Part shown: one piece after another, positions 33,906 through 43,197 of the stretch | Position numbering within the stretch: position 1 is the first letter of the stretch | How the letters are laid out: each line of letters starts with the position of its first letter | Assembly: GCF_900110615.1 (NCBI RefSeq) | Contig: NZ_FOEI01000002.1 | Location: forward strand, 186,001 to 250,000 | Source of the DNA: Flavobacterium urocaniciphilum | Lineage (GTDB): Bacteria > Bacteroidota > Bacteroidia > Flavobacteriales > Flavobacteriaceae | Direction of reading: 5' to 3' | DNA: 64,000 nucleotides | The notes under the pieces: generated by a model | The model's input: only the letters and a program-made list of their open reading frames with translations | Told to the model about the DNA's origin: nothing | The model's database searches: none | Program-made: the position numbers and the translations under genes

Positions 33906-34092
33906 ATGATTTTGATGTATTTCGTAAAAATAGCCAATTTTAAAATAAAATAGCCTTTTTGATTTCTTAAAACTTCTTAAAAGAATGTTATTAAATATTA
34001 AATGTAAAAAAAGTTATGTTAAAATATAATATTTTGTAGTATTTATCGTTTTAATTTGCAATCATGTTAAAATACAAACAAAAAATTATTTT

Positions 34093-36900
34093 ATGAATTA
34101 TTTCAAAAAGTTTTCGGTAGCTCTTTTTGTGTTGCCCTTGAGTATAATGGCTCAAGATTTAGATGTGAAAGTTCCGTTTGATCCAAATGTGAAGACTGGA
34201 GTTTTACCAAACGGTTTAACTTATTTTATTAGAAAAAATGCGAAACCTGAGAAAAAAGTCGATTTAAGACTTGTTATTAAAGCGGGTTCAATTTTAGAAA
34301 CCGATCAACAACAAGGATTGGCGCACTTTATGGAGCATATGTGTTTTAATGGAACAAAAAGATTTCCAAAGAATAAATTAGTCGATTATTTACAAAGTAT
34401 TGGGGTGAAATTCGGACAGCATTTAAATGCTTATACAAGTTTTGATGAAACGGTTTATTTTTTACCAATACCAGCAGATAGTCCTGAAAAAATTGAAAAT
34501 GGATTTAATATTTTAGAAGATTGGGCTTTTAATACTACTTTATCACCAGAAGAAATTGACAAAGAAAGAGGTGTTGTTTTAGAAGAATACCGTTTAGGAT
34601 TAGGAGCTGATAAAAGAATGATGGGTCGATTTATGCCAAAAATGATGTATAATTCTCAATATGCACATCGTTTGCCAATCGGTCAAAAAGAAATTTTAGA
34701 AAATTTCACTTATGATAAATTAACTAGTTTTTATAAAGATTGGTATCGTCCAAATTTAATGGCAGTTATTGTTGTAGGAGATATTGATGTGAATGAAATG
34801 GAAAAGAAAATTAAAGATCATTTTAGTTCATATAAAAATCCTAAAAATGAAAAACCTAGATCACAATTTGAAGTTCCTAATCATAAAGAAACTTTTGTTG
34901 CTATTGAATCGGATAAAGAAGCTTCAAGTTCTGATGTGCAATTATTATATAAAGATTTAGATACTCCAAAGAAAAGAATAACTGAAAAAGATTTGAAAAA
35001 GGCAATTGTTGAAAGTTTATTTACTTCGATGATTAATGCTCGTTTAGACGAATATGCAAATGGAAATAAACCTCCATTTTTATATGGATACTCTTATCAT
35101 GGCGAAACTTTTGCTCAGACTAAAAATGCTTATCAATCGATGGCAATGACTGAAGACAACAAGCAGTTAGAAGCTTTAAAAGTTTTAGTAGATGAAAATA
35201 ATAGAGTAAAAAAATTCGGTTTTAAACAAGGTGAATTAGATAGGGCTAAAGCTGAAGTATTAGCTTGGAAGGACAAACAATATAAAGAAAAAGATAAGCA
35301 AAATTCAGAAATGTATGTAAATGAATTACAATCTCATTTCTTGTCGGGTAACTTATTACCAGGAATTGAATGGTCGTATGAATTTTATTCTAAATTTATT
35401 CCAACTATTACTTTGGCAGATGTGAATGCAGAAATTTCTAAATTAATTAGAGAAGAAAATCGAGTAGTTATTTTAACTAGTCCAGAAAAAGAATCAATTA
35501 AAAAAATTACAGAATCAGAAGTTTTATCGGTTCTTAATAATGATGCCTCTACAATTAAAGATTATGAAGATAAAGCTGTTGCCGCTTCATTATTAAGAAA
35601 TCCAATTAAAGAAGGTTCAATTATTAATAAATCGACTATTGATAAAATTGGAGTAAAAACGTTTGAATTATCGAATGGTGCTGTTGTAAAATACAAAAAA
35701 ACCGACTTCAAAAATGAAGAAATTTTATTTGAAGCCGTAAGTTTTGGTGGTTCTAATTTGTATTCAAATGAAGATTTTAAGAAAGTAAATTGGGCTAATG
35801 GAGGTTTAACAGAAGCTGGTTTTTCTGGATTAAAAACGAATGATGTTACAAAATTCATGACGGGTAAAATTGCAAATGTTTCTCCATATATTTCTGGATT
35901 AACTGAAGGTTTAAGAGGTTCGTCTACACCAAAAGATTTTGAGTATATGTTACAAATGATGTATGCGTATTTTACAGATTTAAATTACGATGCAGAAGCG
36001 TTTGAAGCGTATAAACAAAAGCAAAATTCAATGTTTGCTAATATTGCTTCACAACCAAACTTTTATTTTAGTCAAGAATTTTATTCGTATTTGAATCAAG
36101 ACAATCCACGATTTTTAGGATTAGTACCAATGGAGAAAGATTGGACTTATACCGATTATAAATTAGCATATGAAAAATATAAAGAACGATTTGCTAATGC
36201 CGGAGATTTTGAATTTTACTTTGTTGGAAATATTGATGAAACTCAATTTGAAAATTTAATTAAGAAATATATTGCTTCTTTACCTGCAACCAAATCTAAG
36301 GAAACATACAAAGATTTAGGATATAGAGTTAGAAAAGGGGAAGTAAAAAAAGTGGTAAACAAAGGTACTGATCCGAAAAGTAATGTAAATATTATGATAT
36401 TTGGAGAAACTTCATATAATGCCGATGAAGTACTGCCAATGCAGTTTTTAGGCGAAATTTTAAACATCAAACTAACAGAAAAACTTCGTGAAGCGGAAAG
36501 TGGGGTTTATACAGTACGTTCAAGTGGTTCAGTTTCTAAAGTTCCTTATGGATCTTTTAATTTTAATGTTTCATTTCCATGTGGTCCAGATAATGCTGAA
36601 AAATTAATCCAATCTACACTTCAAGAAATGGAAAAATTAGTAGCAAACGGTCCAGAAGAAAAAGACTTATTAAAAGTAAAAGAAACGAATTTGTTAGACT
36701 ACAAAAAGAATAGTAAAGAAAATAGATATTGGATGTCTAACTTTACAAAAGCTTTTACAAATTCAGGGAATTTAGAAGATATTTTAAAATATGAAGAAAA
36801 TGTAAATGCGGTAACGGCAAAACAAATTCAAGAAGTTGCAAAAAAATATCTAACTAAAGAAAAGAAAATAGGAGTTCTAATGCCAGAAGAAAAGAAATAA
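34093..36900 (+). CDS. M16 family zinc metalloprotease (insulinase/pitrilysin type)
   Basis: A 935-residue exported protease. The leader is MNYFKKFSVALFVLPLSIMA. The inverted zinc motif HFMEH (His78, Glu81, His82) is in the first M16 domain, with the distal glutamate in GVVLEEYRLG near residue 161. Two further inactive M16-like halves follow, making the usual four-domain clam shell. It probably degrades peptides in the periplasm. It is a single gene with a shared terminator. The opening PFDPNVKTGVLPNGLTYFIR is typical of Bacteroidota members. Confidence 0.94.
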   Translation: MNYFKKFSVALFVLPLSIMAQDLDVKVPFDPNVKTGVLPNGLTYFIRKNAKPEKKVDLRLVIKAGSILETDQQQGLAHFMEHMCFNGTKRFPKNKLVDYLQSIGVKFGQHLNAYTSFDETVYFLPIPADSPEKIENGFNILEDWAFNTTLSPEEIDKERGVVLEEYRLGLGADKRMMGRFMPKMMYNSQYAHRLPIGQKEILENFTYDKLTSFYKDWYRPNLMAVIVVGDIDVNEMEKKIKDHFSSYKNPKNEKPRSQFEVPNHKETFVAIESDKEASSSDVQLLYKDLDTPKKRITEKDLKKAIVESLFTSMINARLDEYANGNKPPFLYGYSYHGETFAQTKNAYQSMAMTEDNKQLEALKVLVDENNRVKKFGFKQGELDRAKAEVLAWKDKQYKEKDKQNSEMYVNELQSHFLSGNLLPGIEWSYEFYSKFIPTITLADVNAEISKLIREENRVVILTSPEKESIKKITESEVLSVLNNDASTIKDYEDKAVAASLLRNPIKEGSIINKSTIDKIGVKTFELSNGAVVKYKKTDFKNEEILFEAVSFGGSNLYSNEDFKKVNWANGGLTEAGFSGLKTNDVTKFMTGKIANVSPYISGLTEGLRGSSTPKDFEYMLQMMYAYFTDLNYDAEAFEAYKQKQNSMFANIASQPNFYFSQEFYSYLNQDNPRFLGLVPMEKDWTYTDYKLAYEKYKERFANAGDFEFYFVGNIDETQFENLIKKYIASLPATKSKETYKDLGYRVRKGEVKKVVNKGTDPKSNVNIMIFGETSYNADEVLPMQFLGEILNIKLTEKLREAESGVYTVRSSGSVSKVPYGSFNFNVSFPCGPDNAEKLIQSTLQEMEKLVANGPEEKDLLKVKETNLLDYKKNSKENRYWMSNFTKAFTNSGNLEDILKYEENVNAVTAKQIQEVAKKYLTKEKKIGVLMPEEKK

Positions 36901-36906
36901 TGTAAA

Positions 36907-36938
36907 CAAAAAGTCCCGATTTAATCGGGACTTTTTTT
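36907..36938. terminator. Bidirectional terminator between the M16 and methyltransferase genes
   Basis: Stem aaagtcccgat/atcgggacttt with A and T tails; the third TCCCGA-core terminator in the window. Confidence 0.88.
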
Positions 36939-37707
36939 ATTTATAAACCACAGGAATAATTTCTCCTTTTGCTAAACAATATTTTTCAACTAAATCGGCA
37001 GAAATAGTATTGGTGTAATCTACTTCTTCCACTCTAAAACCAATGCTTCTTAATTTGTCGAAATAATCTCTACCATACACACGAACGTGATCGTATTGTC
37101 CGAAAATTTTAGCACGTTCTTTTTGATCTGTAATTGAATCATCTGAAAAAGTAACTGCTCTATTTAAATCTTGCGGAATTTGAAATATTCCCATTCCACC
37201 TGGTTTCATGACTCTGTATAATTCTTGCATCGCTTTAGTATCGTCTGGAATGTGTTCTAAAACGTGGTTGCATAAAATCATATCATATTGATTGTCTTCA
37301 AATGGCAAATTACAAATGTCTGCTTTTACATCTGCTAATGGTGACAATAAATCAGTAGTCGTATACTCCAAATTCGCCTGCTTTTTAAAACGTTTATAAA
37401 ACTCTTGTTCTGGAGCGAAGTGTAATACTTTTATTTTTTCAGTTGAAGTGAAAAAGTTAGTTTCATTTTTTAAATATAACCATAATAAACGGTGTCTTTC
37501 CAATGATAAAGTACTTGGAGATAATACATTGTTTCGTTGCGTTCCATACCCATAAGGTAAAAACATACGAAAACTTTTCCCGTCAATTGGATCAGTAAAT
37601 GTATTTCCTTTTAACAAAAACGCAATAATAGGACGAACCACAATACTCAATCTAATTAAGATTGGACGTGGAATCGTGTTAAGTATAAATTTGAATATTT
37701 TTTTCAT
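36937..37707 (-). CDS. Class I SAM-dependent methyltransferase
   Basis: A 256-residue methyltransferase. An N-terminal hydrophobic segment (PILIRLSIVVRPIIAFLL) may anchor it to the membrane. The type 11 core follows: VLHFAPEQEFYKRFK (SAM loop variant), DICNLPFEDNQYDMILCNHVLEH shown here as LPFEDNQYDMILCNHVLEHI, and MKPGGMGIFQIPQD. The ATG at 37707 gives MKKIFKFILN; one five codons earlier is less likely. The substrate is unknown; a quinone, lipid or glycan is possible given the membrane-facing N-terminus. Confidence 0.85.
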   Translation of the reverse strand: MKKIFKFILNTIPRPILIRLSIVVRPIIAFLLKGNTFTDPIDGKSFRMFLPYGYGTQRNNVLSPSTLSLERHRLLWLYLKNETNFFTSTEKIKVLHFAPEQEFYKRFKKQANLEYTTTDLLSPLADVKADICNLPFEDNQYDMILCNHVLEHIPDDTKAMQELYRVMKPGGMGIFQIPQDLNRAVTFSDDSITDQKERAKIFGQYDHVRVYGRDYFDKLRSIGFRVEEVDYTNTISADLVEKYCLAKGEIIPVVYK

Positions 37708-37713
37708 TTTGTT

Positions 37714-37760
37714 ATTACACAAAGTTTCACAGAGAAATCACAGAGATTCGCAAAATTTTG
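37714..37760. repeat. Dispersed repeat flanking the GxxExxY relic (left)
   Basis: The segment contains cacaaagtttcacagag and aatcacagagattc. The second piece recurs inverted at 20411-20451. Such Cac-aaag/cagag sequences are found beside GxxExxY genes in related genomes, as far as I recall. Confidence 0.5.
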
Positions 37761-37763
37761 TTT

Positions 37764-38153
37764 TTATGTATTTATAAATCGTTTAATATTATTTTTTAAA
37801 ATTTTAGAATGAAAGTTGATTAAAAGTCCTAAAGGAAATTCGCCTAATTTTAAATAGGTAAGAATTTGAGCTTTATGAACTTCATTTAATTCTTCAACGG
37901 TTTTTAATTCTATAACGATTAAATCATTGATTAATAAGTCAATTCTATAACCGTGGTTTAATTCGATATCTTTATAAATAATTGGTAAAGAAACTTCTTT
38001 TTCTACTTTTAGTCCAATTCTCTCTAATTCAAAAATTAAACAATTTTGATAAGCAGATTCTAAAAGTCCTGGTCCGAGTATTTTGTGTACTTCTATTGCA
38101 CAACCAATTATTTTATACGATATTTTGTTAATTTCTTCATTTAGTTATTTCAT
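37764..38153 (-). pseudogene. GxxExxY family gene with a stop at codon 3
   Basis: On the minus strand ATG at 38153 is followed by AAA and then TAA (38145-38147), after which the frame is open for 126 codons to 37764. The open part reads LNEEINKISYKIIGCAIEVH, then GPGLLESAYQ, which is the GxxExxY signature, and later YRIDLLINDLIVIELKTVEE, the nuclease-like core. The length (130 codons) is right for the family. No ATG, GTG or TTG exists downstream in the frame, so it is either dead by one nonsense change or starts at a rare ATT/ATA codon. Repeats flank both sides. Confidence 0.8.
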
Positions 38154-38168
38154 TAAATTTAAAATTAA

Positions 38169-38208
38169 TTTTGCGTGGCTTTGAGTAAATTTTGTGTGGC
38201 TTTGTGTG
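38169..38208. repeat. Dispersed repeat flanking the GxxExxY relic (right)
   Basis: Two imperfect direct copies, ttgcgtggctttgagtaaa and ttgtgtggctttgtgtgat, about 21 bases apart. They lie between the relic start and the map stop codon. Confidence 0.5.
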
Positions 38209-38212
38209 ATAA

Positions 38213-39031
38213 TTATAAAACTAATGGTACGCTTCTTAAACCGTCTTCTTCATTACTCACAATTCCTAGAGCTTCATATATATAGGCGAAAGTTGAAAGT
38301 AATTCTGGTTTTCCGTCAACAATAGCTACATCGTGTTCGAAATGTGCAGATGGTTTTTTATCGGCAGTAGTGATTGTCCAACCATCTTTATGTTGAATGA
38401 TGTTTTTAGTACCCATATTAATCATCGGTTCGATAGCAATTACCATTCCGTTGATTAATTTTTTACCACGACCTCTTTTTCCATAATTCGGAACTTCCGG
38501 ATCTTCATGCATTTTTCTACCTAAACCATGTCCACATAATTCACGAACTACTCCATAACCATGTCCTTCGCAATATTGTTGAATAGCATAACCGATATCT
38601 TCTACACGATTTCCAACTTTAGTTTCACGAATTCCAATGTATAATGATTCTTTAGTAACTTGTAATAGTTTTTTTGTTGCTGCATCAACTTCACCAACTT
38701 CAAAAGTATAAGCATGATCACCGTAAAAACCATTTTTTAATGCACCACAATCTACAGAAATAATATCGCCATCCACTAAAGGAGTATCATTTGGAATTCC
38801 GTGTACGACTTGAGTATTCGGACTCATGCATAACGAATTTGGAAATCCATACATTCCTAAAAATGCTGGTTCTGCACCATGGTCTCGAATGAAAGTTTCG
38901 GCCAATTTATCTAAATATAAAGTCGTTACTCCAGGTTTAATTTCCTTCGCAATCATCCCTAAAGTTTTAGAAACAATTAAAGCGCTTTCACGCATTAATT
39001 CTATTTCTTCAGCAGTTTTTATTACAATCAT
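38213..39031 (-). CDS. map: Type I methionine aminopeptidase
   Basis: A 272-residue M24 metallopeptidase that removes the initiator methionine. Metal ligands are seen in DCGALKNGFYGDHAYTF (two Asp), GHGLGRKMHEDPEVPN (His) and IEPMINMG (Glu) with a final Glu near DVAIVDGKPE. CMSPNTQVVHGIPND holds the substrate His. The ATG at 39031 (MIVIKTAEEIELMRES) is chosen over one at 39109 that would add 26 hydrophobic residues foreign to the family. It is transcribed from its own promoter. Confidence 0.95.
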   Translation of the reverse strand: MIVIKTAEEIELMRESALIVSKTLGMIAKEIKPGVTTLYLDKLAETFIRDHGAEPAFLGMYGFPNSLCMSPNTQVVHGIPNDTPLVDGDIISVDCGALKNGFYGDHAYTFEVGEVDAATKKLLQVTKESLYIGIRETKVGNRVEDIGYAIQQYCEGHGYGVVRELCGHGLGRKMHEDPEVPNYGKRGRGKKLINGMVIAIEPMINMGTKNIIQHKDGWTITTADKKPSAHFEHDVAIVDGKPELLSTFAYIYEALGIVSNEEDGLRSVPLVL

Positions 39032-39050
39032 TTTAATGAAATTGAGTTTG

Positions 39051-39058
39051 CAAAAATA
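39051..39058 (-). promoter_or_regulatory. Promoter -7 box of map
   Basis: On the minus strand TATTTTTG matches TAnnTTTG 20 bases before the chosen map start, which supports that start choice. Confidence 0.55.
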
Positions 39059-39131
39059 CAATAATCTTTGGATAATTTTTATCTTTATGAATAGTATGAG
39101 TTTTGTCATATTTTAAGAGGTAAATCGCAAG

Positions 39132-39139
39132 TAATTTTG
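39132..39139 (+). promoter_or_regulatory. Promoter -7 box of the CoA-transferase gene
   Basis: TAATTTTG matches TAnnTTTG 15 bases before the start codon. Confidence 0.5.
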
Positions 39140-39153
39140 CATAAAAATTAGGT

Positions 39154-40422
39154 ATGGGAAAATATGTAACCGCAGCAGAAGCTGTACAAGTTGTGAAATC
39201 TGGAGATCGAATTTATGTTCAAGCTGCCGCCGCAACGTCAACAATTTTAACAAAAGCATTAGCTGAAAGAGCGAGTGAATTAAGAAATGTAGAAATTTGT
39301 CATTTGCATACAGAAGGAGATGCGCCTTATGCTAATCCAGATTTATCGGAGAGTTTTCATGTGAATTCTTTTTTTATTGGAGCGAATGTGCGTCATACTT
39401 TAAAAGCTGGAAATGGATCGTATACACCTGTTTTTCTGAGTGAATTGCCTTCGCTTTTTAGAAAAAAAGTTTTAGAATTGGATGTTGTTTTTATTCATGT
39501 TTCACCGCCGGATAGTCATGGTTATTGTTCATTAGGAGTTTCAGTTGAAGCTAGTTTAGCCGCTATAGAAAATGCAAAAATTGTAATCGCACAAGTCAAT
39601 AAAAATATGCCAAGAACTTTTGGAGATGGCATTTTACATGTTTCAGAAATTGATTATTTGGTTGAGGTTGATGTGCCGATTTTTGCACATGAAGTTTGTC
39701 CGTTTTCTGCAGAAGAAGAAAAAATCGGTGAATATGTAGCTTCTTTAATTGAAAACCAAAGTACATTACAAATGGGAATTGGTTCCATTCCGAATGCAGC
39801 ATTAAGTAAATTAAAGAATCATAAAGATTTAGGATTACACACGGAAATGTTTTCAGATGGCGTAATCGATTTAATTGAAAATGATGTTATAAATTGTAAT
39901 TATAAAGGAATTTCTAGAGGAAGAGCATTAGCAACATTTTTAATTGGTTCGAAACGTTTGTACGATTTTGTAAATGATAATCCATTTATTGAAATGAAAG
40001 AATCTTCTATTGTTAATGACACGGCTAATATTAGAAAAAATCCGAAAATGATTGCTATTAATTCGGCTATTGAAGTTGATGTAACAGGTCAGGTTTGTGC
40101 CGATTCCATTGGAGCACATATGTATTCTGGAGTAGGAGGTCAGATGGATTTTATTAGAGGAGCATCTTTAAGTCAAGGTGGAAAAGCCATTATCGCATTG
40201 CCTTCCATAACAAAAAGAGGAGAAAGTAGAATTGTACCACATTTAAAACAAGGAGCAGGAGTGGTAACTACTCGTTCGCATGTTCAATACATCATTACAG
40301 AAAACGGAATAGCGAATTTATATGGAAAAACGTTGAAACAACGAGTAAATGAAATGGTTAAAATTGCGCATCCTAGTCATCAAGAAGCAGTGGAAAAAGC
40401 TTATTATGATATGATTAAATAA
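39154..40422 (+). CDS. Acetyl-CoA hydrolase/4-hydroxybutyrate CoA-transferase family protein
   Basis: A 422-residue family I CoA-transferase. The N-terminal domain contains VKSGDRIYVQAAAATST and VFIHVSPPDSHGYCSLG; the C-terminal domain has LQMGIGSIPNAAL, the catalytic glutamate in GLHTEMFSDGVIDL, and IGAHMYSGVGGQMDFIRGA. It transfers CoA between acetate and another acyl group, or hydrolyses acetyl-CoA. Which acid is used cannot be read. It is a single gene, divergent from map, ending in a very strong terminator. Confidence 0.92.
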   Translation: MGKYVTAAEAVQVVKSGDRIYVQAAAATSTILTKALAERASELRNVEICHLHTEGDAPYANPDLSESFHVNSFFIGANVRHTLKAGNGSYTPVFLSELPSLFRKKVLELDVVFIHVSPPDSHGYCSLGVSVEASLAAIENAKIVIAQVNKNMPRTFGDGILHVSEIDYLVEVDVPIFAHEVCPFSAEEEKIGEYVASLIENQSTLQMGIGSIPNAALSKLKNHKDLGLHTEMFSDGVIDLIENDVINCNYKGISRGRALATFLIGSKRLYDFVNDNPFIEMKESSIVNDTANIRKNPKMIAINSAIEVDVTGQVCADSIGAHMYSGVGGQMDFIRGASLSQGGKAIIALPSITKRGESRIVPHLKQGAGVVTTRSHVQYIITENGIANLYGKTLKQRVNEMVKIAHPSHQEAVEKAYYDMIK

Positions 40423-40424
40423 AA

Positions 40425-40452
40425 AAAATGCTCCCAATTGGGAGCATTTTTA
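40425..40452. terminator. Bidirectional terminator between the CoA-transferase and TolC genes
   Basis: A perfect palindrome with stem aaaaatgctccc/gggagcattttt; it overlaps the TolC stop codon and can end both convergent transcripts. Confidence 0.9.
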
Positions 40453-41856
40453 ATTTGGATTCGCAATCGTTTTATATAAATCTACATTCGAAATAAAGAA
40501 TTTATTTTCAATTGAAATTTTTGATAATTGTGCTAAAACTAAATTGTTTTCTCTGGTGTTAATTAGAAATAATGAACTTTCTCCCATTTCAAAAAGTCTT
40601 TCTTCAGAGTTTAACAAAGTCGTGTTGTCATTTACTAATTCTGAAATAATAGTTCCTTGTTTTTTTAAGGAAATCAATTCAGCTTTTTGAGAAGCGATTT
40701 TATTATTTATTTGTTCTTTTTCAAAACTAATGGCAAATTTTTCCGATTCGATTTTTTGTTTGGTTAGTTTTAAACTTCCTCTTTCTTTTCTTAAGAATAA
40801 AGGGAATGCAAAATTTACTCCCAATTTATAATTTTGAAATTGAAACTCTTGAAATTGATTAGGCGTATTGATGTAATTATATCCTATGTCTATTTTTGGT
40901 AATAATTGATTTGATTTCAGTTTCCTATCAATCTCTAACATGTTTATTTTATAATTGATTGCATTTATTTTGGGATGATTTTCAATTGAAAAATCTACTA
41001 AATTTAGTTCGTCCGTTTTTAAATAATCTTGAATGTTTGAAAATAATTTTTCTTCAGGAAACATTTGTTCTTCCAATTCAATAGGAATGGAATTAGTAGT
41101 CCATAAATAATTAGACAATTCTAAACGCGATTTCGTTAATTTCAAAAGAGCATCTTCTTTATTTAATAATCTGTTTTTAAATGTGATGCCAGCTTCAACG
41201 CTATCAATTGCGGCTTTGTCGCCTTGTTCTACTAACGTTCTAATGCCTTTAAATCGTATTTCTGCATTTTTTAAATAAGTTTCATATAATTTAAATTCAT
41301 CATAAGATTTTTTCCAATTAAAATAAGCGATTGATGCCGAATGCAAAACCTGAATAGCTTGTAAATTTCTTTCAGCATTACTCAAATTAATATTGATTTT
41401 TGCCTTTTTTAAATCGGCCATTCTTTGATTAATCAGAAAACCTTGTAAAACAGGAACAGAAATTCCAGCATAAGTCAAACCGTCTGTTGGTGTTGAATTT
41501 TGAGGATTTACATATAAACCATCTGTAGATTCAAAGCCACCTTTTACTTCAATTCCGTACCAAGTTGGAATTTTAAATCCACCATTAAATAAAGAATAAT
41601 ACGTTTTATCATTAAATTCTTTATTGCTAAAATCGGCTTCAATTTTCGGATCGAATGCACCACGAGCCATCAATAAATTAGCTTGTGCATCTGAAATTTT
41701 CAAATCGGCAATTTTAACTAATGGGTGGAACTTTTTAACCATTCCTAAATATTCATTAAACGACAATTCGTTGTTCGTTTGTTGTGCGCTTACTGCATTT
41801 ATAAATAAGAATAGGATAAAAATGTAAGTCTTTAAAATACTATTTTTCAACATCAT
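40450..41856 (-). CDS. TolC family outer-membrane efflux protein
   Basis: A 468-residue TolC-like protein. A signal peptide (LKTYIFILFLFINAVSAQ) is followed by two long coiled-coil repeats with SFNEYLGMVKKFHPLVKIAD and the paired ISVPVLQGFLINQRMADLKK and KLGVNFAFPLFLRKERGSLK, the strand-helix joints of the TolC barrel. It would form the outer-membrane exit duct. Its start (ATG 41856 or the adjacent ATG 41853) overlaps the HlyD gene, so it is translated together with it. It is the fourth gene of the tetR-ABC-HlyD-TolC operon. Confidence 0.9.
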   Translation of the reverse strand: MMLKNSILKTYIFILFLFINAVSAQQTNNELSFNEYLGMVKKFHPLVKIADLKISDAQANLLMARGAFDPKIEADFSNKEFNDKTYYSLFNGGFKIPTWYGIEVKGGFESTDGLYVNPQNSTPTDGLTYAGISVPVLQGFLINQRMADLKKAKININLSNAERNLQAIQVLHSASIAYFNWKKSYDEFKLYETYLKNAEIRFKGIRTLVEQGDKAAIDSVEAGITFKNRLLNKEDALLKLTKSRLELSNYLWTTNSIPIELEEQMFPEEKLFSNIQDYLKTDELNLVDFSIENHPKINAINYKINMLEIDRKLKSNQLLPKIDIGYNYINTPNQFQEFQFQNYKLGVNFAFPLFLRKERGSLKLTKQKIESEKFAISFEKEQINNKIASQKAELISLKKQGTIISELVNDNTTLLNSEERLFEMGESSLFLINTRENNLVLAQLSKISIENKFFISNVDLYKTIANPN

Positions 41857-43195
41857 CTTTTTTCTTTTCTTTATCAGATTTATAATAATTTGGAGGGAAA
41901 CCGTTTAAAGTTCTCCAGATTTCAAACCAGATTGGTACATTATCTAATAATGCCATTGTTTGTGCGCCCGATCCAATACTCAATTGTTTTGGCCATTTTT
42001 GTTCTTTCGGATCCGGAGCAATTAATACTCTGTATTTACCATTTTCTGAAATGAAATTTTCAATGGCTACAACTCTTCCGCCAAAAGTTCCGTATGATAA
42101 ATCGGGCCATCCTGAGAATACAATTGTTGGCCATCCATCAAACCATACTCTAACTTTTTCTCCTTTTTGAATTAAAGGAAAATCATTTGGAGAAATGAAT
42201 GTTTCAACAGCAATATCGTATTGAGCAGGCATGATGCTCACAATTGGAGTTCCTTCCTTTATGTTTTCACCAATACCTGATTTTAAAGCTCTGTTTACAT
42301 AACCGCTTTGTGGCGCTTTTATGTAATACATTCCATTTCTAATTTTGTAATTGTTGTATTGATTTTGCAGTTTATTTACTTGTGCTTTAGTGTCGTATTT
42401 GCTGCTTTCTGCGGTATATTGATCACTTTGAGCTTTCGATAATTTTTCAGAATATTCTGCATTAATTCTGCTTATTTCAACACGAGCATTTATTAATTCA
42501 TTTTCACTGCTTAGCAATTTGTTTTCTTGAGTAATTAATTTTGCTTCAATTTCTTGTAATTTCAAACGCTTTTCTTCCACATCCGTTAAGGGTTTTAAAC
42601 CTTCTTTATTTAATTGAACCGAACGTTTAAATTGTGTATTAGCGATTTTGATTTGCGTTTTAATGGCTTCTAAATCCATACTGTCACTTTTTATTTTTAA
42701 AAGTGTTTGTCGGATTTTGTTTTTAGCTTGTTTTGATTTTAAATCTCTTTCATTGTTTATTGCATTCATTTGTGAACCAAGTGCTGTGACTTTTCCTTCA
42801 TAAGAATTTACCGCATTTTCCTTAGCTAACATTTGATTTTTAGTATTTTCAACTAAATTCGGGTCTAAGTAATCTTCTTTTATTTCTGAAATGAATAAAA
42901 TAGTATCGCCTTCTTCTACATAATCCCCTTCATTAACATACCATTTTTCAATTCTTCCTGAAATTAAAGATTGTATCGTTTGCGGTCTTTGGTCTGGTTT
43001 TAGAGTTGTTACTGCTCCCGAACCAGAAATATTTTGTGTCCAAGGAAGAAATAAAAATAGTATTACTACAACAATAAAAGCCAACAAAATTTTATTTAAA
43101 ACCTTGTAATGATTCGTTTTATATAATTTTTGAATAGTGCTGAATTTTTCTAATTTCTCACTATTTATTCGATTGTTATTTGAAACATTTAACAT
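41840..43195 (-). CDS. HlyD family periplasmic adaptor (membrane fusion protein)
   Basis: A 451-residue adaptor. One membrane helix near residues 35-52 (LLAFIVVVILFLFLPW), the first lipoyl half (IQSLISGRIEKWYVNEGDYV) and a long coiled hairpin around residues 120-275 precede the second lipoyl half (YYIKAPQSGYVNRALKSG). A beta-barrel domain ends it. It links the inner-membrane transporter at 43198 to the TolC protein at 40450. It ends inside the TolC start and begins two bases after the ABC gene. Confidence 0.93.
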   Translation of the reverse strand: MLNVSNNNRINSEKLEKFSTIQKLYKTNHYKVLNKILLAFIVVVILFLFLPWTQNISGSGAVTTLKPDQRPQTIQSLISGRIEKWYVNEGDYVEEGDTILFISEIKEDYLDPNLVENTKNQMLAKENAVNSYEGKVTALGSQMNAINNERDLKSKQAKNKIRQTLLKIKSDSMDLEAIKTQIKIANTQFKRSVQLNKEGLKPLTDVEEKRLKLQEIEAKLITQENKLLSSENELINARVEISRINAEYSEKLSKAQSDQYTAESSKYDTKAQVNKLQNQYNNYKIRNGMYYIKAPQSGYVNRALKSGIGENIKEGTPIVSIMPAQYDIAVETFISPNDFPLIQKGEKVRVWFDGWPTIVFSGWPDLSYGTFGGRVVAIENFISENGKYRVLIAPDPKEQKWPKQLSIGSGAQTMALLDNVPIWFEIWRTLNGFPPNYYKSDKEKKKDDVEK

Positions 43196-43197
43196 AA

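Noticed and set aside
39032..39109. Upstream ATG for map
   Set aside because: It would add 26 residues, and a -7 box falls inside that stretch, so transcription must start later.
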